64,000 nucleotides of DNA from Phycisphaerales bacterium (GTDB lineage Bacteria > Planctomycetota > Phycisphaerae > Phycisphaerales > SM1A02), in the NCBI GenBank assembly GCA_029246705.1, contig JAQWMQ010000034.1, positions 1 through 64,000 on the forward strand. Direction: 5' to 3'. The number at the start of each line of letters is the position of its first letter. Within the stretch, counting starts at the first letter, position 1. This document shows, piece by piece, positions 33,408 through 40,608 of this stretch. Under the pieces are notes generated by a model. It did not search any database. It was not told the DNA's origin and was given only the letters and a program-made list of their open reading frames with translations. The position numbers and the translations under genes are program-made.

Positions 33408-34189
33408 TACCAGCCCGGCCCAGCAGGCTGATCACAAATTGGTTCGTCCGTTACGTGACGCGTCTGTTTCGACGTCGCTTTCATTCGTTTCGGATCGCGT
33501 CTGACGGATTGCAGGGCTTCAGGGACCTGGAGTCCTCGAAACGACCTGCGATCGTCCTGCTCAACCACTCCGCCTGGTGGGACCCCCTGGTCGGCGTGGT
33601 GCTTGCCCGGGGTGAGAACACACGAAGGCCCTTGCTCGCCCCGATCGATCGGAAGCAGCTGGAACGCTTCAAGTTCTTTCGAAAGCTGGGTTTCTTCGGC
33701 ATCGATCCGGAGGACCCCGAAGCCCTCGCCGACATGCGAGACTATGTCATCGATGCCTTCCAGGCGGATCCTCGAACATGGTTGTGGCTGACCCCGCAGG
33801 GCCGGTTCACCGACGTCCGTGCGCCGGTCCGCATACGACCCGGTGCCGCCAGGATCGCGGCCGCCATTCCCGATGTCGATGTGATCTCGCTCGCGATCGA
33901 ATACGTCTTCTGGCAGGATTCGAAGCCGGAGGTCCTGGTTCGCTTCGCTCGCATCGAGACGGAACAGACCAGCACCAGCGGCTGGCAGCGCGCGATGACC
34001 GATGGGATGCAGGCAAACGCCGATGCGCTCTCGCGTCTGGTTCAGACTCGAGACGACGATGCGTTTCATACCCTCATCGACAGCGGCACTCGAAGCTCCT
34101 TCATCTACGACATCTATCTCAGGATTCGCGGTAGGCACGGCGAAATCAAGGCACGAAGGCAACCCGAAGAGCAGGCGGCATCCGAATGA
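33380..34189 (+). CDS. PlsC-type acyltransferase (CrtO-like position)
   Basis: 269 residues. The H-x4-D catalytic motif is N-H-S-A-W-W-D with H63 and D68, within a lysophosphatidic acid acyltransferase-like domain (about 40-230). Later conserved blocks include T-P-Q-G-R-F-T near 135-141, in the place of the family E-G-T-R motif. The N-terminus (1-40) is basic and amphipathic, for membrane association. In C30 carotenoid clusters an acyltransferase (CrtO) esterifies the glycosylated carotenoid, and its place between desaturase and glycosyltransferase suits that. The ATG overlaps the upstream stop by 28 nt with GGAGGA before it, and its own stop overlaps the next start (ATGA). Confidence 0.86.
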   Translation: MSGADSDRLIPARPSRLITNWFVRYVTRLFRRRFHSFRIASDGLQGFRDLESSKRPAIVLLNHSAWWDPLVGVVLARGENTRRPLLAPIDRKQLERFKFFRKLGFFGIDPEDPEALADMRDYVIDAFQADPRTWLWLTPQGRFTDVRAPVRIRPGAARIAAAIPDVDVISLAIEYVFWQDSKPEVLVRFARIETEQTSTSGWQRAMTDGMQANADALSRLVQTRDDDAFHTLIDSGTRSSFIYDIYLRIRGRHGEIKARRQPEEQAASE

Positions 34190-35340
34190 TCCTCTGGATT
34201 CTCATCTTGATCGCTCTGGCCATGATCCTTCCCGGCTTCCTGCTGGGTTGGGTGAACATGCGGCGATACCGTGTCGCACCTCGTGATGGAGACGTCGAGG
34301 CCACATCCGTCTCGATCTGCATCCCCGCGAGAAACGAGGCGAAGAACATCGAAGCCTGCATTCGTTCCGCGCTCGCAGCCGGCGACCAGGCCGGTGCCCC
34401 GGCCCTCGAGGTGCTGGTCTACGACGACCAGAGTGACGATGAAACCCCCGAGATCCTGGCACGTCTGTCCGAGGAGGACTCCCGGGTTCAAAGCGTGCCC
34501 ACCCAGCCGCTTCCCGACGGTTGGAACGGCAAGCAGCACGCCTGTGAACGCATGGGTCACGCCGCGACCACCGAATGGCTGCTCTTCACCGATGCCGATG
34601 TTCGATTCGAACCCGACATGCTTCGCCGATCGATGCTCGCCCAGCAGCGTTCCAAGGCCGAACTGATCTCAACCGTTCCGCGGGAGATCACCCGGACCAT
34701 CGGTGAGATGATGCTCATCCCCCTGATCAACTGGGTGCTGCTCTGCTACCTGCCGATGGGCATGATGCGTTCATCCCTGAACCCCTCGGCCTCCGCGGCA
34801 GTCGGCCAGTTCATCCTCTGCCGCCGCCGGTCCTGGCGTGATTCGGGCGGGCATGCCCAGTTCCGTGACACCATGCACGACGGCGTCAAGATGCCGCGCG
34901 CCTTTCGGGTCGCCGGACATGCCACCGATCTCTTCGATGGAACCGACCTGGTGTCCTGCCGCATGTACCGTGGTTTCCGGGAGACCTGGGCGGGCTTCGC
35001 GAAGAACGCCTATGAAGGGCTCGGTTCAGTCGGTCTCCTGATCACGGTGACCCTGCTCCACGTGGTCGGTCACCTGATGCCCTGGGGTATTCTCGCCTGG
35101 GCGCTCGCCGTTCCCGAGCAACGCAATCCCTGGCTGATCGCCCTCACCGTTCTGGTGATTCTCCTTCCCATGCTGCAGCGCATGGTGATGGCCCGACGGT
35201 TCAGGCAGCCTCTTCTTGGGGTCCTGATCCATCCCTTCGCGATCATGTGCCTGATCGCCGTGCAGTGGTGGAGCTTCCACCTCGACCGCACGGGGCGACG
35301 GCAGTGGCGGGGGCGTCGAGCGTCACCTGCGCCTTCCTGA
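34186..35340 (+). CDS. Family 2 glycosyltransferase (CrtQ-like)
   Basis: 384 residues. An N-terminal membrane helix (1-22) precedes a GT-A domain: S-I-C-I-P-A-R-N-E at 43-51, V-Y-D-D-Q-S-D-D at 78-85, G-W-N-G-K-Q at 112-117 and the metal-binding D-A-D at 136-138. Two to four C-terminal hydrophobic segments lie at about 285-375. G-W-N-G-K and C-R-M-Y-R-G-F-R-E-T-W-x-G-F-x-K-N are hallmarks of the CrtQ glycosyltransferases that attach glucose to diaponeurosporenoic acid. The gene ends the rightward carotenoid operon. The gene order and close spacing mean these four proteins are probably made together at the membrane. Confidence 0.88.
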   Translation: MILWILILIALAMILPGFLLGWVNMRRYRVAPRDGDVEATSVSICIPARNEAKNIEACIRSALAAGDQAGAPALEVLVYDDQSDDETPEILARLSEEDSRVQSVPTQPLPDGWNGKQHACERMGHAATTEWLLFTDADVRFEPDMLRRSMLAQQRSKAELISTVPREITRTIGEMMLIPLINWVLLCYLPMGMMRSSLNPSASAAVGQFILCRRRSWRDSGGHAQFRDTMHDGVKMPRAFRVAGHATDLFDGTDLVSCRMYRGFRETWAGFAKNAYEGLGSVGLLITVTLLHVVGHLMPWGILAWALAVPEQRNPWLIALTVLVILLPMLQRMVMARRFRQPLLGVLIHPFAIMCLIAVQWWSFHLDRTGRRQWRGRRASPAPS

Positions 35341-35370
35341 ATCCTCGTCTTTCAACCAATCCGGAGCACC

Positions 35371-36645
35371 GTGATGATCAACCTGCTTGTCATGACCCTG
35401 GTCGGCTGCAGTGAGGCAGTCCTCAGCACCGGACCCGCGATCGGTTGTCTGGAAGAAACCTCCGTGTGCGTGGCCGCTCGAGCGGACCGTGCCTGCGAGC
35501 TTGATCTCCGGGTCCTCGACGGTGATGGATCGGTCGTCTGGAACCAGGTCCTGTCCGCGGTCGAAACCAGCGACTTCACCCTGCACTGGCAGGTGAACGG
35601 TCTCGAGGCCTCGACCCGCTACGACTACGTGATCACCGACCCCGACCGCGCCGAGGTCTTTCTCGGTGCCGGCGCCTTCATGACCCAGGCCCCGGCGGGT
35701 TCGCGGGTTCCGGTGACGGTCGCCTTCGCCTCCTGCGCCCGGGAGGATGACGGCAGTTCCGCGGTCTGGACGCGCATGCAGCTGCGTGCGATCGACGCGC
35801 TGGTGCTTCTGGGCGACACGCCCTACATCGACACCACTGATCTCCAGCAGCAGCGCAAGCGGTATCGGGAATTCGCACGCGTCCCCTCGTTCGCCGCACT
35901 GGTTCGCGGCACGCCGGTCTATTCGACCTGGGACGACCACGACTTCGGGGCGAACGACACCGATGGTCGGCTGCCGGGCAAGGAGAACAGCCGGCAGGCG
36001 TTCGCTGAACACCGCCCGAATCGCCTGCCTCCCGAGCAGGCGGGCATCCACGACAACTTCCGCGTCGGGGACATGGAGATCTTCCTCCTCGATGCCCGAT
36101 GGTTCGCAAGGACCGAACCTTCCCCGTTCGATGCCTCCAAGCCCACCCTGCTCGGTGCCGAACAGTGGACCTGGCTGAAGGCGCGTCTCAAGGCATCGAC
36201 CGCGACCTTCAAGGTCATCGCGACCGGAATGATCTTCAACGACGCGGTGCGGCCCAACAAGACCGACTACTGGGGCCACTACCCGCACGAGCGCCAGGCG
36301 CTCTTCGAGCTGATCGGCGAGCTCAAGCTCGAGGGCGTGGTCCTGGTGGGCGGAGACGTTCACCGGCATCGCATCGTTCGTCATCTGGAATCACGGGACG
36401 CGGTCGGCTACGAACTCGTTGAGTTCATCTCCTCGCCCGTACATGACCAGATCATCGAAAGCGCGAATGCGCCGCACCCCGGTCTCTTGATGGATATCGG
36501 GACCGGGAACATCTATCTCGAACTCTCGGTCGATCCTGCAGGACATATTCCGGTGTTGACCAGTCGTTTCATTGACTCGGCCGGCCGGGAGCTCGATGTT
36601 CGTCGCTGGAGTGCTGACGAACTTCGCGCTGCCTCGAAGCCCTGA
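35371..36645 (+). CDS. PhoD-like alkaline phosphatase / metallophosphoesterase
   Basis: 424 residues. A short N-terminal hydrophobic stretch may be a signal peptide (V-G-C at 11-13 could even be a lipobox). A beta-rich N-terminal domain (about 15-115) is followed by the PhoD catalytic domain: F-A-S-C (about 123-126), L-G-D-T-P-Y near 151-156, W-D-D-H-D-F-G at about 190-196, and the late G-G-D-V-H-R-H metal ligands near 331-337. The W-D-D-H-D and G-D-V-H-R motifs typify PhoD enzymes, calcium/iron phosphomonoesterases or phosphodiesterases. It follows the glycosyltransferase gene by 30 nt on the same strand but has no evident link to carotenoids. Confidence 0.88.
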   Translation: MMINLLVMTLVGCSEAVLSTGPAIGCLEETSVCVAARADRACELDLRVLDGDGSVVWNQVLSAVETSDFTLHWQVNGLEASTRYDYVITDPDRAEVFLGAGAFMTQAPAGSRVPVTVAFASCAREDDGSSAVWTRMQLRAIDALVLLGDTPYIDTTDLQQQRKRYREFARVPSFAALVRGTPVYSTWDDHDFGANDTDGRLPGKENSRQAFAEHRPNRLPPEQAGIHDNFRVGDMEIFLLDARWFARTEPSPFDASKPTLLGAEQWTWLKARLKASTATFKVIATGMIFNDAVRPNKTDYWGHYPHERQALFELIGELKLEGVVLVGGDVHRHRIVRHLESRDAVGYELVEFISSPVHDQIIESANAPHPGLLMDIGTGNIYLELSVDPAGHIPVLTSRFIDSAGRELDVRRWSADELRAASKP

Positions 36646-36657
36646 TTCGTGCTGAAG

Positions 36658-37227
36658 TCACTTCCTGGTGGATTCGACCAGCTCGTTAAGCAGCCTTTCC
36701 ATGCGGCCCAGAGTGTCCTTGATCTCCATGAGGACCTGAGGTGACTGCTCGAGGCTCGAACCATCGCCCCTTTCCATGCCGGCGGCGGCTCCACCTTTCG
36801 ACATTCGGTCGCGCTGGTCCAGCACATCCTTGCGGAACTCTTCCGTGTCCTGAATGCCGATCAGGCTGATCAGGCTGCCCGGTCCGGATTGTCCGGCGGT
36901 CTCCACGGAGATGCGGTGCAGCTTGAACATACGCATGATCGGGCCCTGAACCATCTGGAGGTCGGTGATCTTCTCCAGTGGGACGGTCTTCTCGCTCTTG
37001 TTGAAAACGCCCTTCTTGACGTGGAGTGCTCTCGAGGTGAGCACGCATTCCCAGGAGCTGATGACCCGGTCCAGAACGACGTAGTAGATGACCGCGAGAA
37101 TCAGGGTGAGCGGAATCGTGACCAGCAGCAGCGACAGCAAAGCCAGCAACGTCCAGTGGTACTTGATGATCCCCATCTTGTCGAAGGTGGCGGTGCGAAG
37201 AACCTCTTCGTTCGGACCAAGTTTCAT
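36658..37227 (-). CDS. Bacterial PH-domain (bPH2/YdbS-like) membrane protein
   Basis: 189 residues. Two closely spaced membrane helices (about 25-58) separated by a short turn precede a bacterial pleckstrin-homology-like domain (about 58-140). The domain includes W-E-C-V-L-T-S-R-A-L-H-V-K-K-G and V-P-L-E-K-I-T-D-L-Q-M-V-Q-G, the signature of the YdbS/bPH2 family. A Gly-rich linker and a C-terminal amphipathic helix follow. These small proteins are membrane-associated and of unclear function. Its stop is 12 nt from the convergent PhoD-like gene end. The Gfo/Idh gene upstream on the same strand ends on the same strand 25 nt before its region, but co-transcription would run from that gene into this one. 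Confidence 0.86.
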   Translation of the reverse strand: MKLGPNEEVLRTATFDKMGIIKYHWTLLALLSLLLVTIPLTLILAVIYYVVLDRVISSWECVLTSRALHVKKGVFNKSEKTVPLEKITDLQMVQGPIMRMFKLHRISVETAGQSGPGSLISLIGIQDTEEFRKDVLDQRDRMSKGGAAAGMERGDGSSLEQSPQVLMEIKDTLGRMERLLNELVESTRK

Positions 37228-37251
37228 GGTGCTGTCTTTCGGCTGAACTGC

Positions 37252-38634
37252 TCAGGAGGCAAAGTCTGATGGTGGGCTGAAGCCGTCTCGGTAGTTGCGA
37301 CGCACGATCGTGTCCGTCGCCTCCTGGTGGTTGGTGAAGGCGAGCTTCGAGCGGTCCCAGGCAAGTTCGGTGTTGGGGTATCGCGCCGCCTTGGCCGCAA
37401 GCAGTGCGGGCTCGGTGATGCGCACGCCGTCCGGGAAGGGGGTGCGGAGCTCGGTCTTCTTGCCGGTGATGTTGTCGACCCAGGCGTGCCAGTGGTTCAG
37501 TTGCGGGAACTCCGGCAGTCCCGGCATCTCGAGGCCCGGGGTCATGACACCGTCGCGCCAGATCTCAAGATCGCCTCCGGCGGTCAGGGCGAGCACGCCG
37601 CCTTCGCAGACCACCACCGTCATGTTGGAATCCTTCCACTCGCCGGGCGGAAGTCCCAGCGCGGCACGAGAAGGGGTCTGGCCGCTGTCGCTGTAGTGAA
37701 GCGGGAAGTGGCGGTTGGCGAAGCGATCTGAATCGACCGCGTAGGTAATGGTCGAGAGGCAGGGTGCGGCATGAAAGGTGTCTGCCGGAGCCGGCGCGTG
37801 GGTCTTCACCGCGATCGGCGACTGCAGCTCGTCGTAGCCGAAGAGGATCACGTCGAGGACGTGGACGCCCCAGTCTCCAAGCCCGCCCGTCCCGTAGTCC
37901 CACCAGGACCGCCAGCGGACCGGCATCAGCTGTTCCCGGTAGGGGGTCTTCTCGCAGGGGCCGAGCCAGAGGTCGAAGTCGATGTGTTCCGGTGGGGTTC
38001 CGGGTTCACTGAGAATGCGGTCGTAGTTGAAGTAGCGGCCGGGGTTGGGCGAGCCGGTCCACGCATAGGCCTTGACCGCCTTGCCCAGCTGCCCGGAGCG
38101 CAGGATCTCGACCGCTGCGCGGCGCCCGGGGTAGACCATGCGCTGGTTGCCGACCTGGGTGACCAGTCCGGGGCGGGCCTCCATGGCTGAATCGATCATG
38201 GACAGCTCCTCCAGCTGGTGGACCAGCGGCTTCTGTCCGTAGACGTGCTTGCCGTTGGCGAGGGCGGTCAGCATGATCGTCGCGTGGGTGTGGTCGGGGG
38301 TCGAGACGATCACCGCATCGAACTTGTCGCCGTGCTCGGCGAACGCCTCGCGATAGTCCTTGCAGACGAACGCGTCGGGGTGCTCGAGGCTGGTGTCTTC
38401 CAGGTAGTTCGAGTCGATGTCGCACAGGCCGGTGATCTGGACCGCAGGGTGCGCATCGACCTGCTTGCGGTCGGTGCCGCCGATGGTGCCGATGACGCCG
38501 ATCGACAGCACGTTGACCCGGCTGTTCGGCGCGATCTTTCTTCCGGCAAGGGCTGCGGGCCCCAGAGCGGCTGCCCCCAGACCCAGGGCACTTGCCGACT
38601 GAATGAAGTTTCGACGGGTAACGCGGTCGTGCAT
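37252..38634 (-). CDS. Tat-exported Gfo/Idh/MocA-family oxidoreductase
   Basis: 460 residues from the ATG at 38634, chosen because GGAGG lies 6 nt upstream; the open frame continues further. The N-terminus has a twin-arginine signal T-R-R-N-F-I-Q-S-A with a hydrophobic stretch ending near residue 31. The Rossmann part has G-V-I-G-T-I-G-G instead of a strict G-x-G-x-x-G, then C-D-I-D, S-T-P-D-H-T-H-A and the E-K-P-like G-Q-K-P-L-V segment in which the usual Glu is Gln. The C-terminal domain includes G-T-G-G-L-G-D-W-G-V-H-V-L-D. Exported members of this family are abundant in Planctomycetota and act on sugars or glycans with bound NAD(P); the substrate is unknown. Confidence 0.9.
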   Translation of the reverse strand: MHDRVTRRNFIQSASALGLGAAALGPAALAGRKIAPNSRVNVLSIGVIGTIGGTDRKQVDAHPAVQITGLCDIDSNYLEDTSLEHPDAFVCKDYREAFAEHGDKFDAVIVSTPDHTHATIMLTALANGKHVYGQKPLVHQLEELSMIDSAMEARPGLVTQVGNQRMVYPGRRAAVEILRSGQLGKAVKAYAWTGSPNPGRYFNYDRILSEPGTPPEHIDFDLWLGPCEKTPYREQLMPVRWRSWWDYGTGGLGDWGVHVLDVILFGYDELQSPIAVKTHAPAPADTFHAAPCLSTITYAVDSDRFANRHFPLHYSDSGQTPSRAALGLPPGEWKDSNMTVVVCEGGVLALTAGGDLEIWRDGVMTPGLEMPGLPEFPQLNHWHAWVDNITGKKTELRTPFPDGVRITEPALLAAKAARYPNTELAWDRSKLAFTNHQEATDTIVRRNYRDGFSPPSDFAS

Positions 38635-38728
38635 CAAAGGCCTCCTGTGAGGATGCGGCATGGGTATGCCTCGATCGGATCGAGGGTGCATGCCACCGGG
38701 CCTTCAGGATACAACTCCCTGCGAAGTT

Positions 38729-39685
38729 CTAGCCGGTCTTTGAAGGAATCGCCTTGGAAAACTTCGGCTCTCGACGTCGCTGTTCAATTCGATCACGCGA
38801 TGGCACGCGTACGTTGTAGACGAGGTGACACGCCTGCATCAGGCGGATCACAACCCAGCTGGAGTCGAATTGCCACCATCTCAGGCCGTGACGCGCGGAG
38901 GTGGGAAAGGCGTGGTGGTTGTTGTGCCAGCCTTCGCCGAGGGCGACCACGCCCACGATCGCGTTGTTACGACTCTCGTCATGCGAGGTGTAGGGTTGGC
39001 TGCCCCAGATGTGGCAGATGCTGTTCACGCTCCACGTGGCATGGTGCTCGACGAGGATCCTGATCAGGCCACCCCAGAGCAATCCGGTGAAGGCGCCCCA
39101 CCAGGTCATGGTGACCAGTCCGCCGATCACGGTGGGGATCGCAAGACCGGTGAAGGTGAGAAGCAGGAAGTTTGAATCAAGCCATCGCAGCATGGGCTGG
39201 GCCTTGAGGTCCGGCACGTACTTGTTGACCGGTTCGGTGCTCGGGCTGAAGAGCCACCCCATGTGTGCATGCCAGAAACCGCGAAGCCATCCATGATCAC
39301 CGGGTGCATAGGGTGAGTGGGGGTCGAGGTCCTGGTCACTGTGCTGGTGGTGACAGCGGTGGGTCGCGACCCACCAGAAGATCGGTCCCTGCATCGCCAT
39401 CGAGCCGCAGAAACCAAGCAGGAAGATCACCGGCTTGGGGGCATCGAATGACTTGTGCGAGAAGTACCGGTGGAAACCGATGGTGATGCCGAAGCCGGTG
39501 ACCAAATACATCCCCACGAGGAGGATCAGATCCAGCGGCCCGAAGCCACGATTCCAGGCCAGGTACATCGCGAGCACGAGAGCGAAGGGCGGAATAAGGA
39601 TGCCCATCAGCAGGGAGAAGCGAACGAACGGCGGCTTGTTGCTCGAGATTTCAGTCTCGATCACCGTCGTGGAGGTACCTGTCAT
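38729..39685 (-). CDS. Acyl-CoA (delta-9 type) fatty acid desaturase
   Basis: 318 residues with four membrane helices. The three histidine boxes of membrane desaturases are present: H-R-Y-F-S-H at 72-77, H-R-C-H-H at 109-113 and H-N-N-H-H at 254-258, plus the extra H-H at about 214-215. These bind the di-iron centre that inserts a cis double bond into a saturated acyl chain, with electrons from a ferredoxin or cytochrome b5-like donor. The gene is single, with GGAAG upstream of the ATG. It lies 94 nt upstream of the Gfo/Idh gene on the same strand. Confidence 0.94.
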   Translation of the reverse strand: MTGTSTTVIETEISSNKPPFVRFSLLMGILIPPFALVLAMYLAWNRGFGPLDLILLVGMYLVTGFGITIGFHRYFSHKSFDAPKPVIFLLGFCGSMAMQGPIFWWVATHRCHHQHSDQDLDPHSPYAPGDHGWLRGFWHAHMGWLFSPSTEPVNKYVPDLKAQPMLRWLDSNFLLLTFTGLAIPTVIGGLVTMTWWGAFTGLLWGGLIRILVEHHATWSVNSICHIWGSQPYTSHDESRNNAIVGVVALGEGWHNNHHAFPTSARHGLRWWQFDSSWVVIRLMQACHLVYNVRVPSRDRIEQRRREPKFSKAIPSKTG

Positions 39686-39808
39686 GGATTGTCTTCCGGG
39701 TCGAAGTCTGGGGAGCGGCCACGGCCGGGCCCGTCCATCATGGAACGGCCGAGGGAATCATAGTTGTTGCCTGCAGTTGCTGCCGGGATTCCCCCCGAAA
39801 GGGCGACT
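39686..39808. other. Upstream region of the desaturase gene
   Basis: 123 bases between the desaturase start and the sulfatase remnant. It should contain the leftward desaturase promoter. CGGAAGACAATCC precedes the ATG; I see no convincing -10/-35 pair. Confidence 0.35.
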
Positions 39809-40334
39809 TCACCGACCCAAGGATCCCTCGATCATCAGCTGGCCGGCACCGATGACCCCCGTGGGGTCGCATGGGGCAGTTTCGAGGTGCAACGGTTCAG
39901 GCTTCCGTTTGACCAAGGGAAACACCCATTCGGTCCCCGCTGGTTGCCCATTGAAGTCCAGGCGTTCTTCGTCCAGTCGCAGGGAAACCGACTCTGCCGG
40001 GGGCCAGACCTTTTCGATGCACGGGCGAACCGTGATTCGACAGGATCCGGGCCTTGAGACCTGAAGCAAGCACTCTCCATCGGCACGATTGCCCCACCCC
40101 GCACCTCGCCAGTCCTGTCGGCTCAGGACGCTTTCCGCCCTTCGGATGCCCCACCGAGATGCGAGGGGGCGCCTGTCGAGCCGGTTCCTCGGCTTCGACC
40201 GAGCTGAACCACCTTTCGCAGGCGGTCTTGAGTCGATCGACGATCTCCGGATGGCGGAGGGCGAGATCGACCTTTTCATGGGGGTCCGCAGCATCGAGGA
40301 TGCGTTTCAGAGCGCTCTCTTTGAGTCCACGCAC
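39809..40334 (-). pseudogene. Frameshifted remnant of a sulfatase C-terminus
   Basis: Two reading frames together match the C-terminal 170 residues of the intact sulfatase at 42896-44680. The upstream frame (to about 40142) reads D-P-H-E-K-V-D-L-A, then P-P-R-I-S-V-G-H. The downstream frame continues V-L-S-R-Q-D-W-R-G-A-G-W-G-N, followed by R-P-C-I-E-K-V-W-P. The intact gene has D-P-H-E-E-H-D-L-A, P-P-R-I-S-V-G-H, V-L-T-R-Q-D-W-R-G-A-G-W-G-D and R-P-C-V-G-T-R-W-P. The frames change at a GGGC at 40137-40140, where removing one base restores a single frame. The whole catalytic N-terminal part is missing. It is a decayed partial duplicate; a sequencing error alone cannot explain the missing 5' two-thirds. 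Confidence 0.83.
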
Positions 40335-40608
40335 CTGCTCGAAGGAGGCGTTCGACCTGCTCGGGATCGAGCGCCTTCCTGGTTGTCAGAGAGGTCGGTC
40401 ACAGCCTAGCCGCTCCAAATGGACAGGACGGTGGTTCATACACCGCAGGTATCAATGCCAGCCGCCTCATGGGGTGTGTGACGTCAGGATCGCCAGTTCC
40501 TGGAACACCAGGGCACTTCGTGGCACCCGAAACCTGTGTTTTCGTATGTCTAGGTGATACACGCCTCGGATGCCGGGGTTGTTTCCCCCCGATTGAAGGA
40601 GCTTCGCC
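40335..40608. other. Non-coding stretch before the beta-helix gene
   Basis: 274 bases. The left part could be further decayed sulfatase sequence but I cannot align it. The right part ends in GAAGGAG, a good ribosome-binding site 7 nt before the ATG at 40609, preceded by a short GGGG-TTGTTT-CCCC inverted repeat near 40573-40586. It presumably holds the rightward promoter. Confidence 0.4.

Noticed and set aside
39897-40334. Reading the sulfatase remnant as a programmed frameshift of a functional small protein
   Set aside because: The catalytic N-terminal two-thirds are absent, and there is no slippery heptamer or upstream start signal, so a pseudogene is simpler.
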